A DNA stretch of 64,000 bases, taken from assembly GCA_003225295.1 (NCBI GenBank), contig QHYZ01000107.1:1-64000 (forward strand), read 5' to 3'. The first letter of the stretch is position 1. Each line of letters begins with the position of its first letter. The translations under genes and the position numbers were made by a program. The notes under the pieces were generated by a model, which was not told the DNA's origin, did not search any database, and saw only the letters and a program-made list of their open reading frames with translations. This DNA is from Acidobacteriota bacterium. Lineage in GTDB: Bacteria > Acidobacteriota > Terriglobia > Acidiferrales > UBA7541. Shown here piece by piece: positions 1-10,036 of the stretch.

Positions 1-401
1 AAATATACTTGGCCGCCTGTCCGGTCGTGAGTCCTTCGTGCAGCATTACTCACATTTACACACATCCTACTCACCTAGGTCAAGCTCCTTCCCTAGTGAT
101 CCGTCGTTCGCACCACTTGCTCCTCTCCTAGGTTTTTCGGCTCTCTGGCGCTCGATCGGCTCCCTTCAGCTGTCTGCATCGAGCTGTTTAGGAGTCGCAG
201 ATCTTCCCCAGGTCAAGTTTCATTCCCCCGAAGAGAAAATGCAACAGGGGCGTCTAAAACGGCTCACATCAAAGGGGGTACCAGTCTCTGGGCCAACTAA
301 TGATGTCTAGATCTGGTTATCGAAAGAAGGCTTGCTGACGGGTTCCGGTGGGTTCGGGCGACGGACGGGAAAAGTGCTTCGAGGAGCGCCCCACAGCAGT
401 C
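1..401. other. no recognisable gene
   Basis: No open frame here has recognisable protein character. A 90-codon plus-strand frame (38-310) is rich in Ser, Pro and Leu, has no convincing ribosome binding site and resembles no family I know. The stretch probably holds the distal end of a neighbouring unit or plain intergenic DNA. Confidence 0.4.
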
Positions 402-890
402 TCAATAATTTCCTCTTAGGGCGTAACCCACGTCAAAGGGCAGCTTGCCATCCACGCGGAGGACTTTCACCGAACTGTTGATGGAATAGACGTCGATAAT
501 TCCCACTGCCCCTGGCGTGGTTTCCACCAGGTGCAGCAGATCTTCGTCGCTGGCCACGATCTTTACTGTCACGTGAGACTCGTTCAGCTTGGCAATCGCG
601 GCCTTGGGGTCGCCGCTGGAGTCGCCGAAAAGCTTCTGCACCGCCACGCGCATCTCGGGAGACTCGGGATTCCTGATAACGAGAGTGAAGCTCTTTCCGT
701 CCGGCCAAGCCTTCTGGATGCCCTTGCACAATTTGCTGAGTTCGGCCAGTGGGATATCCGAGAGCTTACTCCCCATGGACACGACCACCGCCATGTTCTT
801 GACCGCAGCAAGGGTTAAACCGCCAAGCATCGAAGCAATACAAAAAAGGGCCGTGCTGCGCAGCCATTTCCCGCGTACATTCTGCTTCAT
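402..890 (-). CDS. periplasmic PBP-like (phosphate-binding-type) protein
   Basis: Small exported protein of about 162 residues. It starts with a signal peptide (MKQNVRGKWLRSTALF, then a hydrophobic run ending near LTLA). The mature part resembles the PstS-like PBP fold: a VVVSMGSKLSDIPLAELSKL opening, an RNPESPEMR segment and a GAVGIIDVYSI segment near the C-terminus. Such proteins bind small anions or act in uptake and sensing, but no transporter genes are adjacent, so the ligand is unknown. An upstream in-frame ATG at 935 is possible. I chose 890 because it places the signal sequence at the N-terminus. The family's usual second lobe is short or absent, so this may be a single-domain variant. 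Confidence 0.65.
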   Translation of the reverse strand: MKQNVRGKWLRSTALFCIASMLGGLTLAAVKNMAVVVSMGSKLSDIPLAELSKLCKGIQKAWPDGKSFTLVIRNPESPEMRVAVQKLFGDSSGDPKAAIAKLNESHVTVKIVASDEDLLHLVETTPGAVGIIDVYSINSSVKVLRVDGKLPFDVGYALRGNY

Positions 891-1133
891 AACGCCCCAG
901 CTCACTTTCAGGCAGGTTACCCACAGTATGTTCAAGCCTCATTGTCCGGAGCAAGTCCCGGTTTTTCGCCCTGTGCCCAACTGTGCGCCTCCCTTTGTCC
1001 TCAATCGGTTAACCCCTTCTTTATCATCACGCACACCTGTCCTACAGGCCAGTATCCCCGCACCCGTACACCGCGCTAGCCTGTCAATCCGGGCTCATTT
1101 CTGTTCCCCTTTGGGAAACGGAGACTGTTTGGC

Positions 1134-2654
1134 ATGAAACGATATGCGGCGCGCTCTTTCTTTCTAATCTCACTTTCGCTCTTGGCCGTCGGCGCTCGGG
1201 CACAAACTCCCGCCTCGCGCGTCGCGGAAACCGCAAGCCGCGCGGCCAGGCACACCCCGCCGATGGTGTCCAGTGGGCAGCGCCTCTTTGGCGCCATCCC
1301 TATCTCCACGCAATCCGGAGAGGCCCGCAAGTTCATCGAACTAGCGTGGGACAAATACGAAAACTCAATGTTTGACGACGCATTAGTGAATGCCCGTCAC
1401 GCCACGGAAAAGGACCCGCAGTCTGCTCTGAGCCAGGCCCTGCTTTCCTTCGTTGCCCGGCGCGGTATTCCCAACTCAGTGGCGCTGGCGAAAGCCAAAT
1501 CTCTTCTCCCCCGCACCACAACCGACGAGCAACTTCTTGTTCGCTGGATGACCAGCATTCAAGAGCGCGACCTTCTCCCCGCGATCATGAACATGAACGA
1601 CCTCCTGAAGCGCTACCCCAAAGACAAGCATGTCCTTTATCTCACTGCGGAATGGTTGTATCTCCAGCAGGACTACGATCGGGCGCGGACCATGATGCAG
1701 GCGGCTTTGCAAATCGATCGAAATTTCCCCGCGGTCCTGAACAGACTCGGCTATGTGTATGCTGAAACTGGTGAACCCGCAAACGCAGTCGCCTCCTTGG
1801 AACGATACGCGGAAGTGGAACCAGGCTCCCCTAATCCGGAGGACTCGCTGGGCAGGGTTCTGCGAACCACCGGTGATGATCGCGGTTCCCTAGAGCACTT
1901 CGGTGCAGCTTTGCAGATCGATCCCACCTATTTCGCCTCCCAGGTCGGACTGGGAGACACGTTGACGCTGATGGGCGACTTCAGCAGCGCACGAAAGGAA
2001 TACGATCGCGCCTCTCAAATCGCGGAAAATTCGCGCGACGAACTCTACGCCGAATTTCAGAAGGCGCTGGTCTATTTCTGGGAGGGAAACGCTGCCGAGG
2101 GCCGCCACGAGCTTGCCGCGCTCTCAGAACGAGCCGCTATCAAAAAAGAACCCAACATGCAATTTGCCATCGCCTTGGGACGCGCCATGCTTGCCGCCAA
2201 TTCTCCGGACGAAGTCGAGCAACTCGGCACTCTGGCTGTTTTTTTGGAACGGCCCCTGGCCGGCATGAGCGAATCGGACCGCGGGATCGCCCGCGCCACG
2301 GTGCTCCGCGAACGTGTGCGAGTGGCCGCACTGAGCGGACTCGCGGACCTCGCCTCCAGCACGATCTCCAAACTCGAAGACCTCGCGGCATCCTCCCGCG
2401 ATCTTGTCATCGAAAATGCTTATGAATCCGCGCGTGGCTTTGCGCTCTTCCTACAGCGTGACTATCTAGACGCCGCCGACGAACTGGCCGCGGACTCCCA
2501 TTCGCCGCTGGTGCTCCGGCAGCTGGCCATCACTCAGGAAAAACTGGAAAAGCCCGATGCGGCGCAATCAACTCGCACGCGCCTGCAATACCAGCGAGGA
2601 GCAACCGTCGAGTGGTTTCTGGTCACGCACCCAGAGACCGACACATCTCGCTAG
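1134..2654 (+). CDS. secreted tetratricopeptide-repeat protein
   Basis: 506-residue protein with an N-terminal signal peptide (MKRYAARSFFLISLSLLAVG, cleavage near ARAQ). The middle (about residues 65-300) consists of TPR-type helical repeats, for example LYLTAEWLYLQQDYDRARTM, NRLGYVYAETGEPANAVASL and AALQIDPTYFASQVGLGDTL, which give a protein-binding superhelix. The C-terminal third is helical and less regular. It is probably periplasmic and a scaffold. No operon partner is visible: the next gene lies on the other strand. The ATG at 1134 directly precedes the signal sequence. Function beyond scaffolding is not evident. Confidence 0.8.
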   Translation: MKRYAARSFFLISLSLLAVGARAQTPASRVAETASRAARHTPPMVSSGQRLFGAIPISTQSGEARKFIELAWDKYENSMFDDALVNARHATEKDPQSALSQALLSFVARRGIPNSVALAKAKSLLPRTTTDEQLLVRWMTSIQERDLLPAIMNMNDLLKRYPKDKHVLYLTAEWLYLQQDYDRARTMMQAALQIDRNFPAVLNRLGYVYAETGEPANAVASLERYAEVEPGSPNPEDSLGRVLRTTGDDRGSLEHFGAALQIDPTYFASQVGLGDTLTLMGDFSSARKEYDRASQIAENSRDELYAEFQKALVYFWEGNAAEGRHELAALSERAAIKKEPNMQFAIALGRAMLAANSPDEVEQLGTLAVFLERPLAGMSESDRGIARATVLRERVRVAALSGLADLASSTISKLEDLAASSRDLVIENAYESARGFALFLQRDYLDAADELAADSHSPLVLRQLAITQEKLEKPDAAQSTRTRLQYQRGATVEWFLVTHPETDTSR

Positions 2655-2726
2655 CCTTCTCAGAAGGCAATGGAGATTGGCCCACTGGAGATCTCTTGGC
2701 CTTGGGACCCCGGTTTAATTTCTTGG

Positions 2727-2972
2727 CTAGGCCTTTTTCACCAGTCGCGTGATCCACACCAGAATCACCGCGCCAACAAACGCGACGATGATCGAGCCAA
2801 GAATGCCTCCGCCTGGCCAAATGCCGAGCATCCCAAACACCCAGCCGCCGACGATGCCGCCGAGGATGCCGAGGACGATGTCAATCACCACGCCGTATCC
2901 GCCGCCCCTCATCACTTTTCCGGCGAGCCAGCCGGCGATCAACCCAACCACAATCCAGTAGAACAATCCCAT
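2727..2972 (-). CDS. GlsB/YeaQ/YmgE-type stress membrane protein
   Basis: Small (81-residue) inner-membrane protein of the transglycosylase-associated/GlsB family. It has three hydrophobic segments: MGLFYWIVVGLIAGWLAGKV, a Gly-rich IVLGILGGIVGGWVFGMLGI and GSIIVAFVGAVILVWI. The family's GLIAGWLAG and GILGGIVGG motifs are present. The frame extends upstream to 3053, but the ATG at 2972 has a good GAGGGG ribosome site and matches the normal family start, so the extension is not coding. Family members are often induced by general stress. No regulatory site is visible here. Confidence 0.88.
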   Translation of the reverse strand: MGLFYWIVVGLIAGWLAGKVMRGGGYGVVIDIVLGILGGIVGGWVFGMLGIWPGGGILGSIIVAFVGAVILVWITRLVKKA

Positions 2973-3101
2973 GTTTGCCCCTCGTCTTTCTCCCTGCGAG
3001 TGTAGCTCCCCGTGCCGCGCGTCCTTTTTAGAACCTGACTTGCACAATGTCAACGGCGCGGCTTACACTGGCTCACCAGACCCAGCCGCAACGGAGCGTT
3101 G

Positions 3102-4037
3102 ATGATTTCTCGCATTCGGTTATTTGCTCTCCTGCTGCTGGCATTCGCTCTGACTAGCGCCGCCTGCTCCAAGACACGGAAAGACGCGGCTTCCACCTCC
3201 CTCTCTGGCACGCGTCCTACCATCATCTTCATGACCGACTTTGGCACCTCCAACGATGCCGTAGCCATCTGCAAGGCCGTCATGCTGGGCATCGCCCCGG
3301 ACGCCCGTATCATGGACCTCACCCACCAGGTGACTCCCTACTCCATCGAGGACGCATCGCGCTTCCTGGAAGCGGTGTCCCCTTACTATCCGGCTGGAGC
3401 GGTCTTTGTGGCGGTGGTCGACCCCGGAGTCGGTACGTCACGCAAGCCGATGGTGGTCAAGTCAAAAAAGGGTCAGTATTTTGTTCTTCCGGACAATGGC
3501 CTGGTCACGCCGGTAATTGATCGCGACGGTCTGGATTCCGCGCGCGAGATCACCAATCCAAACTGGATGATTCAATCTGCGATTTCTTCCACTTTTCACG
3601 GCCGCGACATCTTTTCTCCAGCTGGCGCACACCTCGCCGCCGGATGGGATTTCAATCTCGTCGGCCCCGAGATCCCGCAACTCGTCCGACTTACTCCGAG
3701 AACTTCCACGCTCACCGACAAAGGCATCTCCGGCGACATCATCGCGCTCGACGATCCCTTCGGCTCTCTGGTCACCGACATTCCTGGCGACGAATTCAAG
3801 AAGCTCGGCTACAACCTGGGCGACAAACTCCGGATCGAAATCAATAAGAAATCGGTGAGTCTGCCTTATGTGAAAACTTTCATGGATGCGCCCGTCGGCG
3901 ATGCGCTTCTGTTCATCGATTCTCGCGACCGCGTCAGCATTGCCGTCAACCAGGGCAACTACTCCAAGAAGTTCAACGTCGAGCCTCCCGGTGCCATCTT
4001 CATTCCGCGCAAAGGCGCCCCGCTCAAAGAAAAGTAA
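3102..4037 (+). CDS. SAM hydrolase / SAM hydroxide adenosyltransferase (DUF62), putative lipoprotein
   Basis: 311-residue member of the SAM-dependent halogenase/hydroxide adenosyltransferase family, which cleaves S-adenosylmethionine to adenosine and methionine using water. Family signatures are FMTDFGTSND (Asp46), VFVAVVDPGVGTSRKP, YFVLPDNGLVTPV, STFHGRDIFSPAGAHLA and ALDDPFGSLVTD. The N-terminus is unusual: a hydrophobic stretch ending ALTSAAC resembles a lipoprotein signal, implying export, while typical members are cytosolic. The frame opens with a TTG at 3099, but the ATG at 3102 follows an ACGGAGCG ribosome site. A lipid-anchored or periplasmic form is an inference from the signal only. 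Confidence 0.85.
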   Translation: MISRIRLFALLLLAFALTSAACSKTRKDAASTSLSGTRPTIIFMTDFGTSNDAVAICKAVMLGIAPDARIMDLTHQVTPYSIEDASRFLEAVSPYYPAGAVFVAVVDPGVGTSRKPMVVKSKKGQYFVLPDNGLVTPVIDRDGLDSAREITNPNWMIQSAISSTFHGRDIFSPAGAHLAAGWDFNLVGPEIPQLVRLTPRTSTLTDKGISGDIIALDDPFGSLVTDIPGDEFKKLGYNLGDKLRIEINKKSVSLPYVKTFMDAPVGDALLFIDSRDRVSIAVNQGNYSKKFNVEPPGAIFIPRKGAPLKEK

Positions 4038-4203
4038 ATCGGCTCTCACCTTGAAGTGAACCAGGTTCGCCTCAGGATCTTAACCTGCACTTTGTGCTGC
4101 GGAGCCTCCTGGGGTGATTCTCCGTCCAGCCACGATTGCTCCTTTCGTCTCAATCATGCAATCTTGCCGAGAACGCCCACAAGCTCTCTGCTATCCTGCC
4201 ACC

Positions 4204-4596
4204 ATGGAAAACCGTTCCTTCGGCGACGTCGGTGGCACTCCCGGCGGCCTGGGCCATTTCCTGATCGGCATCATCATGAGTAGCCTGGGGGGCTACTTCC
4301 TGGCCAATCAGGTCAGCGTGGTCGGTTCCTTTTGGAGCTTTTTCGGCGCGAACACTTTCGGCATCACCCTGATCCCTATGCTTTTCGGCGTGGGTCTGCT
4401 GTTCTGGAACGGTCGCAGCACAGCCGGCTGGGTTCTCACTCTTCTAGGTTCGCTCTTCATCTTCGCGGGCGTGCTCGCCAACATGCACATCTATTTTCGC
4501 CCCACTAGTCTTTTCAACACCCTCATCATGCTGGTCCTCCTTGTCGGCGGACTTGGCCTCATCGCCCGCTCGCTGCGCGCGCATCCTCCTTCCTGA
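4204..4596 (+). CDS. small four-TM membrane protein, unknown function
   Basis: 130-residue integral membrane protein starting MENRSFGDVGGTPGGLGHFL. About four hydrophobic segments follow (FLIGIIMSSLGGYFLA, a segment around ITLIPMLFGVGLLFW, WVLTLLGSLFIFAGVLA and LIMLVLLVGGLGLI). The open frame begins upstream at 4114, but the residues there are not hydrophobic or conserved-looking, and the ATG at 4204 is the more natural start. I do not recognise a family. It stands alone between the SAM hydrolase and an ABC permease, both on the same strand. Confidence 0.6.
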   Translation: MENRSFGDVGGTPGGLGHFLIGIIMSSLGGYFLANQVSVVGSFWSFFGANTFGITLIPMLFGVGLLFWNGRSTAGWVLTLLGSLFIFAGVLANMHIYFRPTSLFNTLIMLVLLVGGLGLIARSLRAHPPS

Positions 4597-4727
4597 CGTT
4601 CCACTGTTGATACCCGTCTCCAGGTGCCAGATTTTAGGGAACTTCTCCTACCATCTGTCGTATCACCCTCTCAGATCGTCCGGTGAAGGTACCTGTTGAT
4701 CAGGCACGATCAGGGTGGTGGAGCCCG

Positions 4728-7199
4728 ATGGAATCCTTCAAAAGCCAACTCCAGCAGGTCCTGCGAAGACTCGGTCTTGCCCCGATGTTCACGGCCATCA
4801 CCATCGTCACGCTGGCCGCTGGCGTGGGGGCCAACACCGTTGTTTTCAGCGTCCTCGAAGGTGTCCTGCTCAAGCCCCTGCCCTATCCCAAACCCGACGA
4901 ACTAGTAGGTGTGTGGCTTACCGCACCCGGCATCCAGCTCAAGGACGCCGAATTGTCCCCCTCCGACTACTTCATCTACCGCGAACAAAACCGCACCCTG
5001 CAGGATATTGGCCTGTATCAAGGCGACTCGGTGAGTGTGACCGGTGTTGCCGAACCCGAGCAGGTCCCCGCCTTGCGCGTCACGGACGGCACTCTCCCTC
5101 TCCTCGGCATTCCTCCGCTGCTCGGTCGCGGCTTCAGCAAACAAGATGATTCGCCGGGCGCTCCCGAAACCGTCATGCTTACTTACGGTTATTGGCGTCG
5201 CAAGTTTGGCGGCGACTCCTCCGTGATCGGCCGCAACATCATCGTGGATGGCAAGAGCCGCCAAATTATTGGCGTTTTGCCGCAGCGCTTTCATTTCCTC
5301 GATGACGATGATCCCGCCGTGATTACCCCGTTCCAGTTTGACCGCAACAAGATTCACCTCGGCAATTTCAGCTACGACGGTCTCGCCAGACTCAGGCCCG
5401 GCGTCACCCTCGAGCAGGTCAACGCCGACGTTGCTCGCATGCTTCCGATTGTTATGACTTCCTTTCCCGCTCCGCCAGGTTTCGGCCTCAAGCTCTTTGA
5501 AGACGCGCACATCGGCCCCAACGTCCGCCCTCTGAAGCGCGACGTCGTCGGCGACGTGGGCCGCGTGCTCTGGGTTCTCATGGGCTCGATTGGTATGGTC
5601 CTTCTGATCGCCTGCGCCAATGTCGCCAATCTGCTGCTCGTCCGCGTCGAGGGCCGCCGTCAGGAACTGGCCGTGCGCGCCGCCTTGGGTGCCGGCCGCG
5701 GACGCATCGCTGCCGATCTTCTGCTCGAAAGTGTCATTCTCGGATTGCTGGGCAGCGCCGTCGGTTTGGGTCTCGCCTACACCGCTCTGCGCATTCTTGC
5801 CGCTGTCGCTCCAGCGGGGCTTCCTCGCGTCCGTGAAATCGGCATTGATGGATCGGTTCTGCTCTTCACGCTCGTGATTTCCCTCTTTGCCAGCATGCTG
5901 TTTGGTTCCATTCCCATCATCAAGTACGCCGGAGTGCGTCTCAGCACCGGCATCCGCCAGGGCGGACGCGCTCTCAGCCAGAGCAAGGAGCAACACCGCG
6001 CGCGCAGCGTCCTCGTCGTGGTCCAAGTCGCCCTCGCGCTCGTCTTGTTGATCTGCTCCGGCTTGATGATTCGGACCTTCCGCGCCCTCACCAACGTCAA
6101 CCCCGGGTTCGCCGAGCCCGCCGCGTTGCAAACTTTCCGCATCTCGATTCTTAAGTCACAGGCGAAAGGAGACGAACAGGTTGTCCGCAGGCAAGAGGAG
6201 ATCTCGCATAGGCTCGCCGCGATTCCGGGGGTATCTTCTGTCGGAATCAGCTCCAAAATCCCAATGACCGGCGGAGGCTGGCACGATCCCATCTTCATCG
6301 AGGACCGTACTTACGCCGAAGGCCAGCTCCCGCCGCTCCGCGGCTTCAAATTCATTTCGCCCGAATACCTAGGCGTTCTTGGCACACCGCTGGTGGCCGG
6401 CCGTGGAATCACCTGGAACGACACCTACAGGAAAATCCCTGTCGCCATGGTGTCTGAAAGTCTGGCTCGTGAGTATTGGCCCGATCCCTCCGGCGCGCTC
6501 GGCAAACGCATCCGTGTCGGCTCTAAGGACGACTGGCGGGAAATCATCGGTGTGGTTGGTGACGTTTACGATGAAGGGGTCAGCAAACCAGCCACTACGT
6601 CTGTCTATTGGCCCCTCATGATGGATCACTTCGAGAGCGATGAGTCCATGTCCATGCGCGACGTAGCGTTCGTCCTTCGCAGCACGCGCACCGGCTCGGA
6701 GAGTTTCTTGAACGAGGTCCGGCAAGCGGTCTGGTCCATCAATCCGAATCTTCCACTTGCCGACGTCCACACTCTGGACTTCTATTACAAGCGCTCTACG
6801 GCCCGGACTTCCTTCACCCTGATCATGCTCGGTGTTGCCGGCAGCATGGCGTTGTTGCTCGGGGTCGTCGGCATCTATGGCGTGATCGCCTATTCCGTCT
6901 CCCAGCGCACCCGCGAGATCGGCATTCGCATGGCCCTCGGCGCCCAGCACCAAACGCTTACCAGCATGTTCGTCCGCCACGGCCTGGCGCTGACGGGCAT
7001 AGGTGTCGGCTGCGGACTTGCCGTGGCCGTCGTCGTGATGCGTCTAATGTCGTCCCTGCTTTTCAAAGTGAGTCCCGTCGACCCGGTTGCCTATGGTGCT
7101 GCCTCCTTCGGCCTGGTAGCCACCGCATTCCTGGCCAGCTACCTGCCTTCGCGCCGCGCCTCCGTGGTCGATCCCGTGGAGGCCCTCCGCGCCGAGTAA
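4728..7199 (+). CDS. orphan ABC-type permease, ADOP family (MacB-like/FtsX)
   Basis: Large integral membrane permease of the acidobacterial duplicated orphan permease type, about 823 residues, with no ATPase gene nearby. Layout: a first TM helix with the hallmark PMFTAITIVTLAAGVGANTV, a periplasmic MacB core domain, an FtsX block near residues 270-410 (LLIACANVANLLLVRVEGRR), a linker, a second periplasmic domain and a C-terminal FtsX block (YSVSQRTREIGIRMALGAQ) ending near PSRRASVVDPVEALRAE. It is the short form: it lacks the roughly 80-residue helical prefix found in the four copies at 29,240-40,247. A GTG at 4683 is in frame, but the ATG at 4728 fits the family start. Confidence 0.88.
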   Translation: MESFKSQLQQVLRRLGLAPMFTAITIVTLAAGVGANTVVFSVLEGVLLKPLPYPKPDELVGVWLTAPGIQLKDAELSPSDYFIYREQNRTLQDIGLYQGDSVSVTGVAEPEQVPALRVTDGTLPLLGIPPLLGRGFSKQDDSPGAPETVMLTYGYWRRKFGGDSSVIGRNIIVDGKSRQIIGVLPQRFHFLDDDDPAVITPFQFDRNKIHLGNFSYDGLARLRPGVTLEQVNADVARMLPIVMTSFPAPPGFGLKLFEDAHIGPNVRPLKRDVVGDVGRVLWVLMGSIGMVLLIACANVANLLLVRVEGRRQELAVRAALGAGRGRIAADLLLESVILGLLGSAVGLGLAYTALRILAAVAPAGLPRVREIGIDGSVLLFTLVISLFASMLFGSIPIIKYAGVRLSTGIRQGGRALSQSKEQHRARSVLVVVQVALALVLLICSGLMIRTFRALTNVNPGFAEPAALQTFRISILKSQAKGDEQVVRRQEEISHRLAAIPGVSSVGISSKIPMTGGGWHDPIFIEDRTYAEGQLPPLRGFKFISPEYLGVLGTPLVAGRGITWNDTYRKIPVAMVSESLAREYWPDPSGALGKRIRVGSKDDWREIIGVVGDVYDEGVSKPATTSVYWPLMMDHFESDESMSMRDVAFVLRSTRTGSESFLNEVRQAVWSINPNLPLADVHTLDFYYKRSTARTSFTLIMLGVAGSMALLLGVVGIYGVIAYSVSQRTREIGIRMALGAQHQTLTSMFVRHGLALTGIGVGCGLAVAVVVMRLMSSLLFKVSPVDPVAYGAASFGLVATAFLASYLPSRRASVVDPVEALRAE

Positions 7200-7634
7200 C
7201 CATTAGCCCGCATCTCTTTTAACCGTGGCAAGCCATGGAGTCGCCTCGCCGGCTGTGGCCATGGCTCACGCTGATTGCCTGGTCTAGGCATTGCAGGTGT
7301 GTTTCGATTAAGGGCTTGGCCACAAAAATTCGAGACACACTTGAGGCCAATATCTAGTACCCTCGTCTTCGTTCTTGCCAGCCCGAGGGGCGACTAGAAG
7401 GCTAGAAGTGCCGCTGGCTCCTGCGACCAAACCTACCTGAGGGCTAGCTTGGTGGCACGGCCAATGCTGGCTGTGCTCTTTGATCTCTTCCGAATCATCA
7501 ACCTGTCGGTGCCTCGAAGAAGGATCAACATCCATTCTCTTTTTCTCTGGCTGAGTGAATTACCGCCAAAGAGTTGCATTTCCCTGGGATCGGACCAACA
7601 ATACAGTGGAACTCTCCACCTGCGAGGTCCCGCC
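7200..7634. other. intergenic region, no gene seen
   Basis: 435 bp between the ADOP permease and the thiolase. The thiolase frame is open upstream from 7449, but that translation lacks family character, so it is treated as leader. No convincing promoter or hairpin was picked out. Confidence 0.4.
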
Positions 7635-8876
7635 ATGCCCGAAGCCGTGATTGTCTCCGCCGTCCGCACTCCCGTTGGCCGTGCCTACAAAGGCTCGTTG
7701 CGCGCCACCCGTCCTGACGATCTCGCCGCCCTTTCCATCAAGCAAGCACTTGCCCGTGTTCCCGGCCTTGAGGCAAAAGAAATTGACGACGTGATTCTGG
7801 GCTGCGCTATGCCCGAAGGCGAACAGGGCATGAACGTCGCACGCATCGCCGCACTCCGCGCCGGCCTCCCCGTTGAAACCAGCGCGATGACCATCAACCG
7901 CTTCTGCTCTTCCGGTTTGCAAGCCATCGCCCTGGCCGCCGAACGCATCCGGGCCGGCTCCGCCGAAGTCATCGTCGCCGGCGGCACCGAATCCATGTCC
8001 ATGGTGCCCATGGGCGGCAACAAGATTTCGCCCAATCCGTGGCTCGTCGACAACTATCCCGACGCTTACATCAACATGGGCTTGGGCACGGAAAACATCG
8101 CGCGCAAATTCGGCATCACCCGCGAGCAGGCCGACCAGTTCTCCGCCGAATCCCACCGGAAAGCTCTCGCCGCCATGGCCGCCGGAAATTTCAAGGACGA
8201 AACAATCCCCGTGGAAGTAAAAATCACCTCGCTCCCGAACGGCAACGGCTCTTCTTCCGGCGCCGGCGTGCCCCATGCTTCGCGCGGTGTTGGCGCGGGT
8301 GGGACGGTGAAGCCCACAACACAAACGTTCACATTTTCAACCGACGAACTGCCCCGTGCCGACACGAACCTAGAGGTCCTCGCGAAATTGAAGCCCGCAT
8401 TCCAACTGAAAGGAACGGTCACGGCGGGAAATAGCTCCCCCATGAGTGATGGAGCGGCGGCAACCGTCCTGATGAGCGATGCTCGCGCAAGATCTCTTGG
8501 ACTGAAACCGCTGGCGCGATTCGTCGCCTTTGCCACGGCCGGCGTGCTACCCGAAGAGTTCGGCATCGGTCCCGTTCAAGCCATCCCCAAAGCGCTGAAG
8601 CTCGCAGGTCTCTCGCTCAGCGACATCGCCGTGATCGAGCTCAACGAAGCTTTCGCTGCACAATCGCTCGCTGTGATTCAGCAAGCCGGCCTCGACGCCT
8701 CGCGCGTCAATCCCAATGGCGGCGCCATCGCCCTCGGCCACCCGCTCGGCTGCACCGGCGCAAAACTGACCGCTACCATTCTTCGCGAACTCCGGCGCAA
8801 AAATGCCCGCTACGGCATGGTCACCATGTGCATTGGCGGTGGCATGGGCGCCGCCGGCATCTTCGAGCGTCTGTAG
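7635..8876 (+). CDS. acetyl-CoA C-acyltransferase (thiolase)
   Basis: 413-residue thiolase, catalysing thiolytic cleavage or condensation of acyl-CoA thioesters. All three catalytic elements are visible: acyl-accepting Cys91 in [12 protein letters not shown], His369 in [12 protein letters not shown] and Cys399 in [11 protein letters not shown]. The N-terminus [20 protein letters not shown] is typical of degradative FadA-type enzymes. A 60-residue in-frame upstream extension (from 7449) is not family-like, and the ATG at 7635 has GAGG about 7 nt upstream. An acyl-CoA dehydrogenase lies about 6 kb downstream, so a role in fatty-acid beta-oxidation is likely. Biosynthetic acetyl-CoA acetyltransferase is the alternative. 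Confidence 0.93.
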   Translation: MPEAVIVSAVRTPVGRAYKGSLRATRPDDLAALSIKQALARVPGLEAKEIDDVILGCAMPEGEQGMNVARIAALRAGLPVETSAMTINRFCSSGLQAIALAAERIRAGSAEVIVAGGTESMSMVPMGGNKISPNPWLVDNYPDAYINMGLGTENIARKFGITREQADQFSAESHRKALAAMAAGNFKDETIPVEVKITSLPNGNGSSSGAGVPHASRGVGAGGTVKPTTQTFTFSTDELPRADTNLEVLAKLKPAFQLKGTVTAGNSSPMSDGAAATVLMSDARARSLGLKPLARFVAFATAGVLPEEFGIGPVQAIPKALKLAGLSLSDIAVIELNEAFAAQSLAVIQQAGLDASRVNPNGGAIALGHPLGCTGAKLTATILRELRRKNARYGMVTMCIGGGMGAAGIFERL

Positions 8877-9072
8877 CACAGGTTTTAGTCCATGTCTGGC
8901 GGGCGAAAAGTTTGTCCTGTTTTTGTGGCGCCGGCATATTTGCGGGCTTTGTCGGCCAGCCCGGAACGCAGCTGGCTTTGATGGTATGGCCCGCAGGCTT
9001 CGTCTTTGTAGCGGCGAGTTTATCTCGCCATCTTGCTTTTGGCAGTGGGTTTGCTTCCGACGGAGGTCAGAG

Positions 9073-9816
9073 ATGAGGCCGCTTCTTTGTTCGTTCCTGC
9101 TTCTTTTCGCATTTTCTCTCAGCACCAAGGCGCCGGTTGCTGTTCCCATCCCGAAGGAGCCGCATCATCATCTGGTACTGGAAAACTCCTACGTCCGCGT
9201 ATTCCGCGTGAGTGTTCCCGCGCACGATGCCACACTTCTCCATCAGCACGATGTGCCCTATGTCTACGTGGCGCTCGGCCCCGGCGACGTCATCAACGCT
9301 GTCGCCGGCAAACCGGAAGCCCGCATGGTAATGACGGACGGGCAAGTCGGCTACTCCGATGGCGGCTTCGCCCATGTCGCCCGTACCGACTCCGGCCTGA
9401 TCTTGAACAATATCATCATCGAATTGCTAAAGCCTCAGGGCCGACCCCGCAATCTTTGCGCGCAAATCGTCCCAGGCGCTGAAGCCGCTCCTTGCGGGAT
9501 AACGCTTGCGGACAAACAAAAGAGTTATTTCATCGAGCCGCAGTTTGAAACTGCGGAAATGATCGTGGATCAAATCCAGATTGGTCCGAAAGCAGGGAAG
9601 CTCGGAACGATTCCACAGACAGAATCCCTGCTCGTGGCACTGAACGAATCTGAAATCCAAATCGATGTGGAAGGCCAGCCCACAAGAACCCTGAGCCCGG
9701 GAGAAGTGATTTGGCTTCAGGCCGGCTCGCTCGAAACGCTATCGATTCCGGGGAAAAAATCTGCCCGCTATCTTCAACTCAGTTTCAAGGACAGTGGCGC
9801 AAGCGCAAGACCGTAA
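9073..9816 (+). CDS. secreted cupin-fold protein
   Basis: 247-residue exported protein with a signal peptide (MRPLLCSFLLLFAFSLSTKA). The body looks like a double-stranded beta-helix protein. The stretch around ENSYVRVFRVSVPAHDATLL followed by HQHDVPYVYVAL resembles a cupin metal-binding motif, and a second cupin-like half contains TRTLSPGEVIWLQAGS. The ATG at 9073 has an ideal GGAGGT ribosome site at 9062, whereas the longer frame from 8803 runs through the thiolase end. The catalytic activity is unknown. It follows the thiolase by about 200 bp on the same strand. Confidence 0.75.
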   Translation: MRPLLCSFLLLFAFSLSTKAPVAVPIPKEPHHHLVLENSYVRVFRVSVPAHDATLLHQHDVPYVYVALGPGDVINAVAGKPEARMVMTDGQVGYSDGGFAHVARTDSGLILNNIIIELLKPQGRPRNLCAQIVPGAEAAPCGITLADKQKSYFIEPQFETAEMIVDQIQIGPKAGKLGTIPQTESLLVALNESEIQIDVEGQPTRTLSPGEVIWLQAGSLETLSIPGKKSARYLQLSFKDSGASARP

Positions 9817-10036
9817 GTAGCGACAGCGGTTATGGGTTCCACGCGCACGAGCAACGTTTCACGCGCATCTTTCATGGTCATGCACTCTCGGCTCTCGATG
9901 TTCACCGTTTCCGAAGGCCTACGCTTTGTCGGCTCTTTCCCTGGCGTCTGCGGTCATGACTGACAATCGAAGTGGCCCACGGGCCCCTCCAGAATGAAAC
10001 GCGTTGATCAGCGAATTCCCGCCCGAGCTTGCCAGT

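Noticed and set aside
38-310. 90-residue plus-strand open frame
   Set aside because: No ribosome site, Ser/Pro-rich, no family character.
4902-6131. 409-residue minus-strand open frame
   Set aside because: Antisense shadow of the ADOP permease; charged low-complexity translation without domain features.
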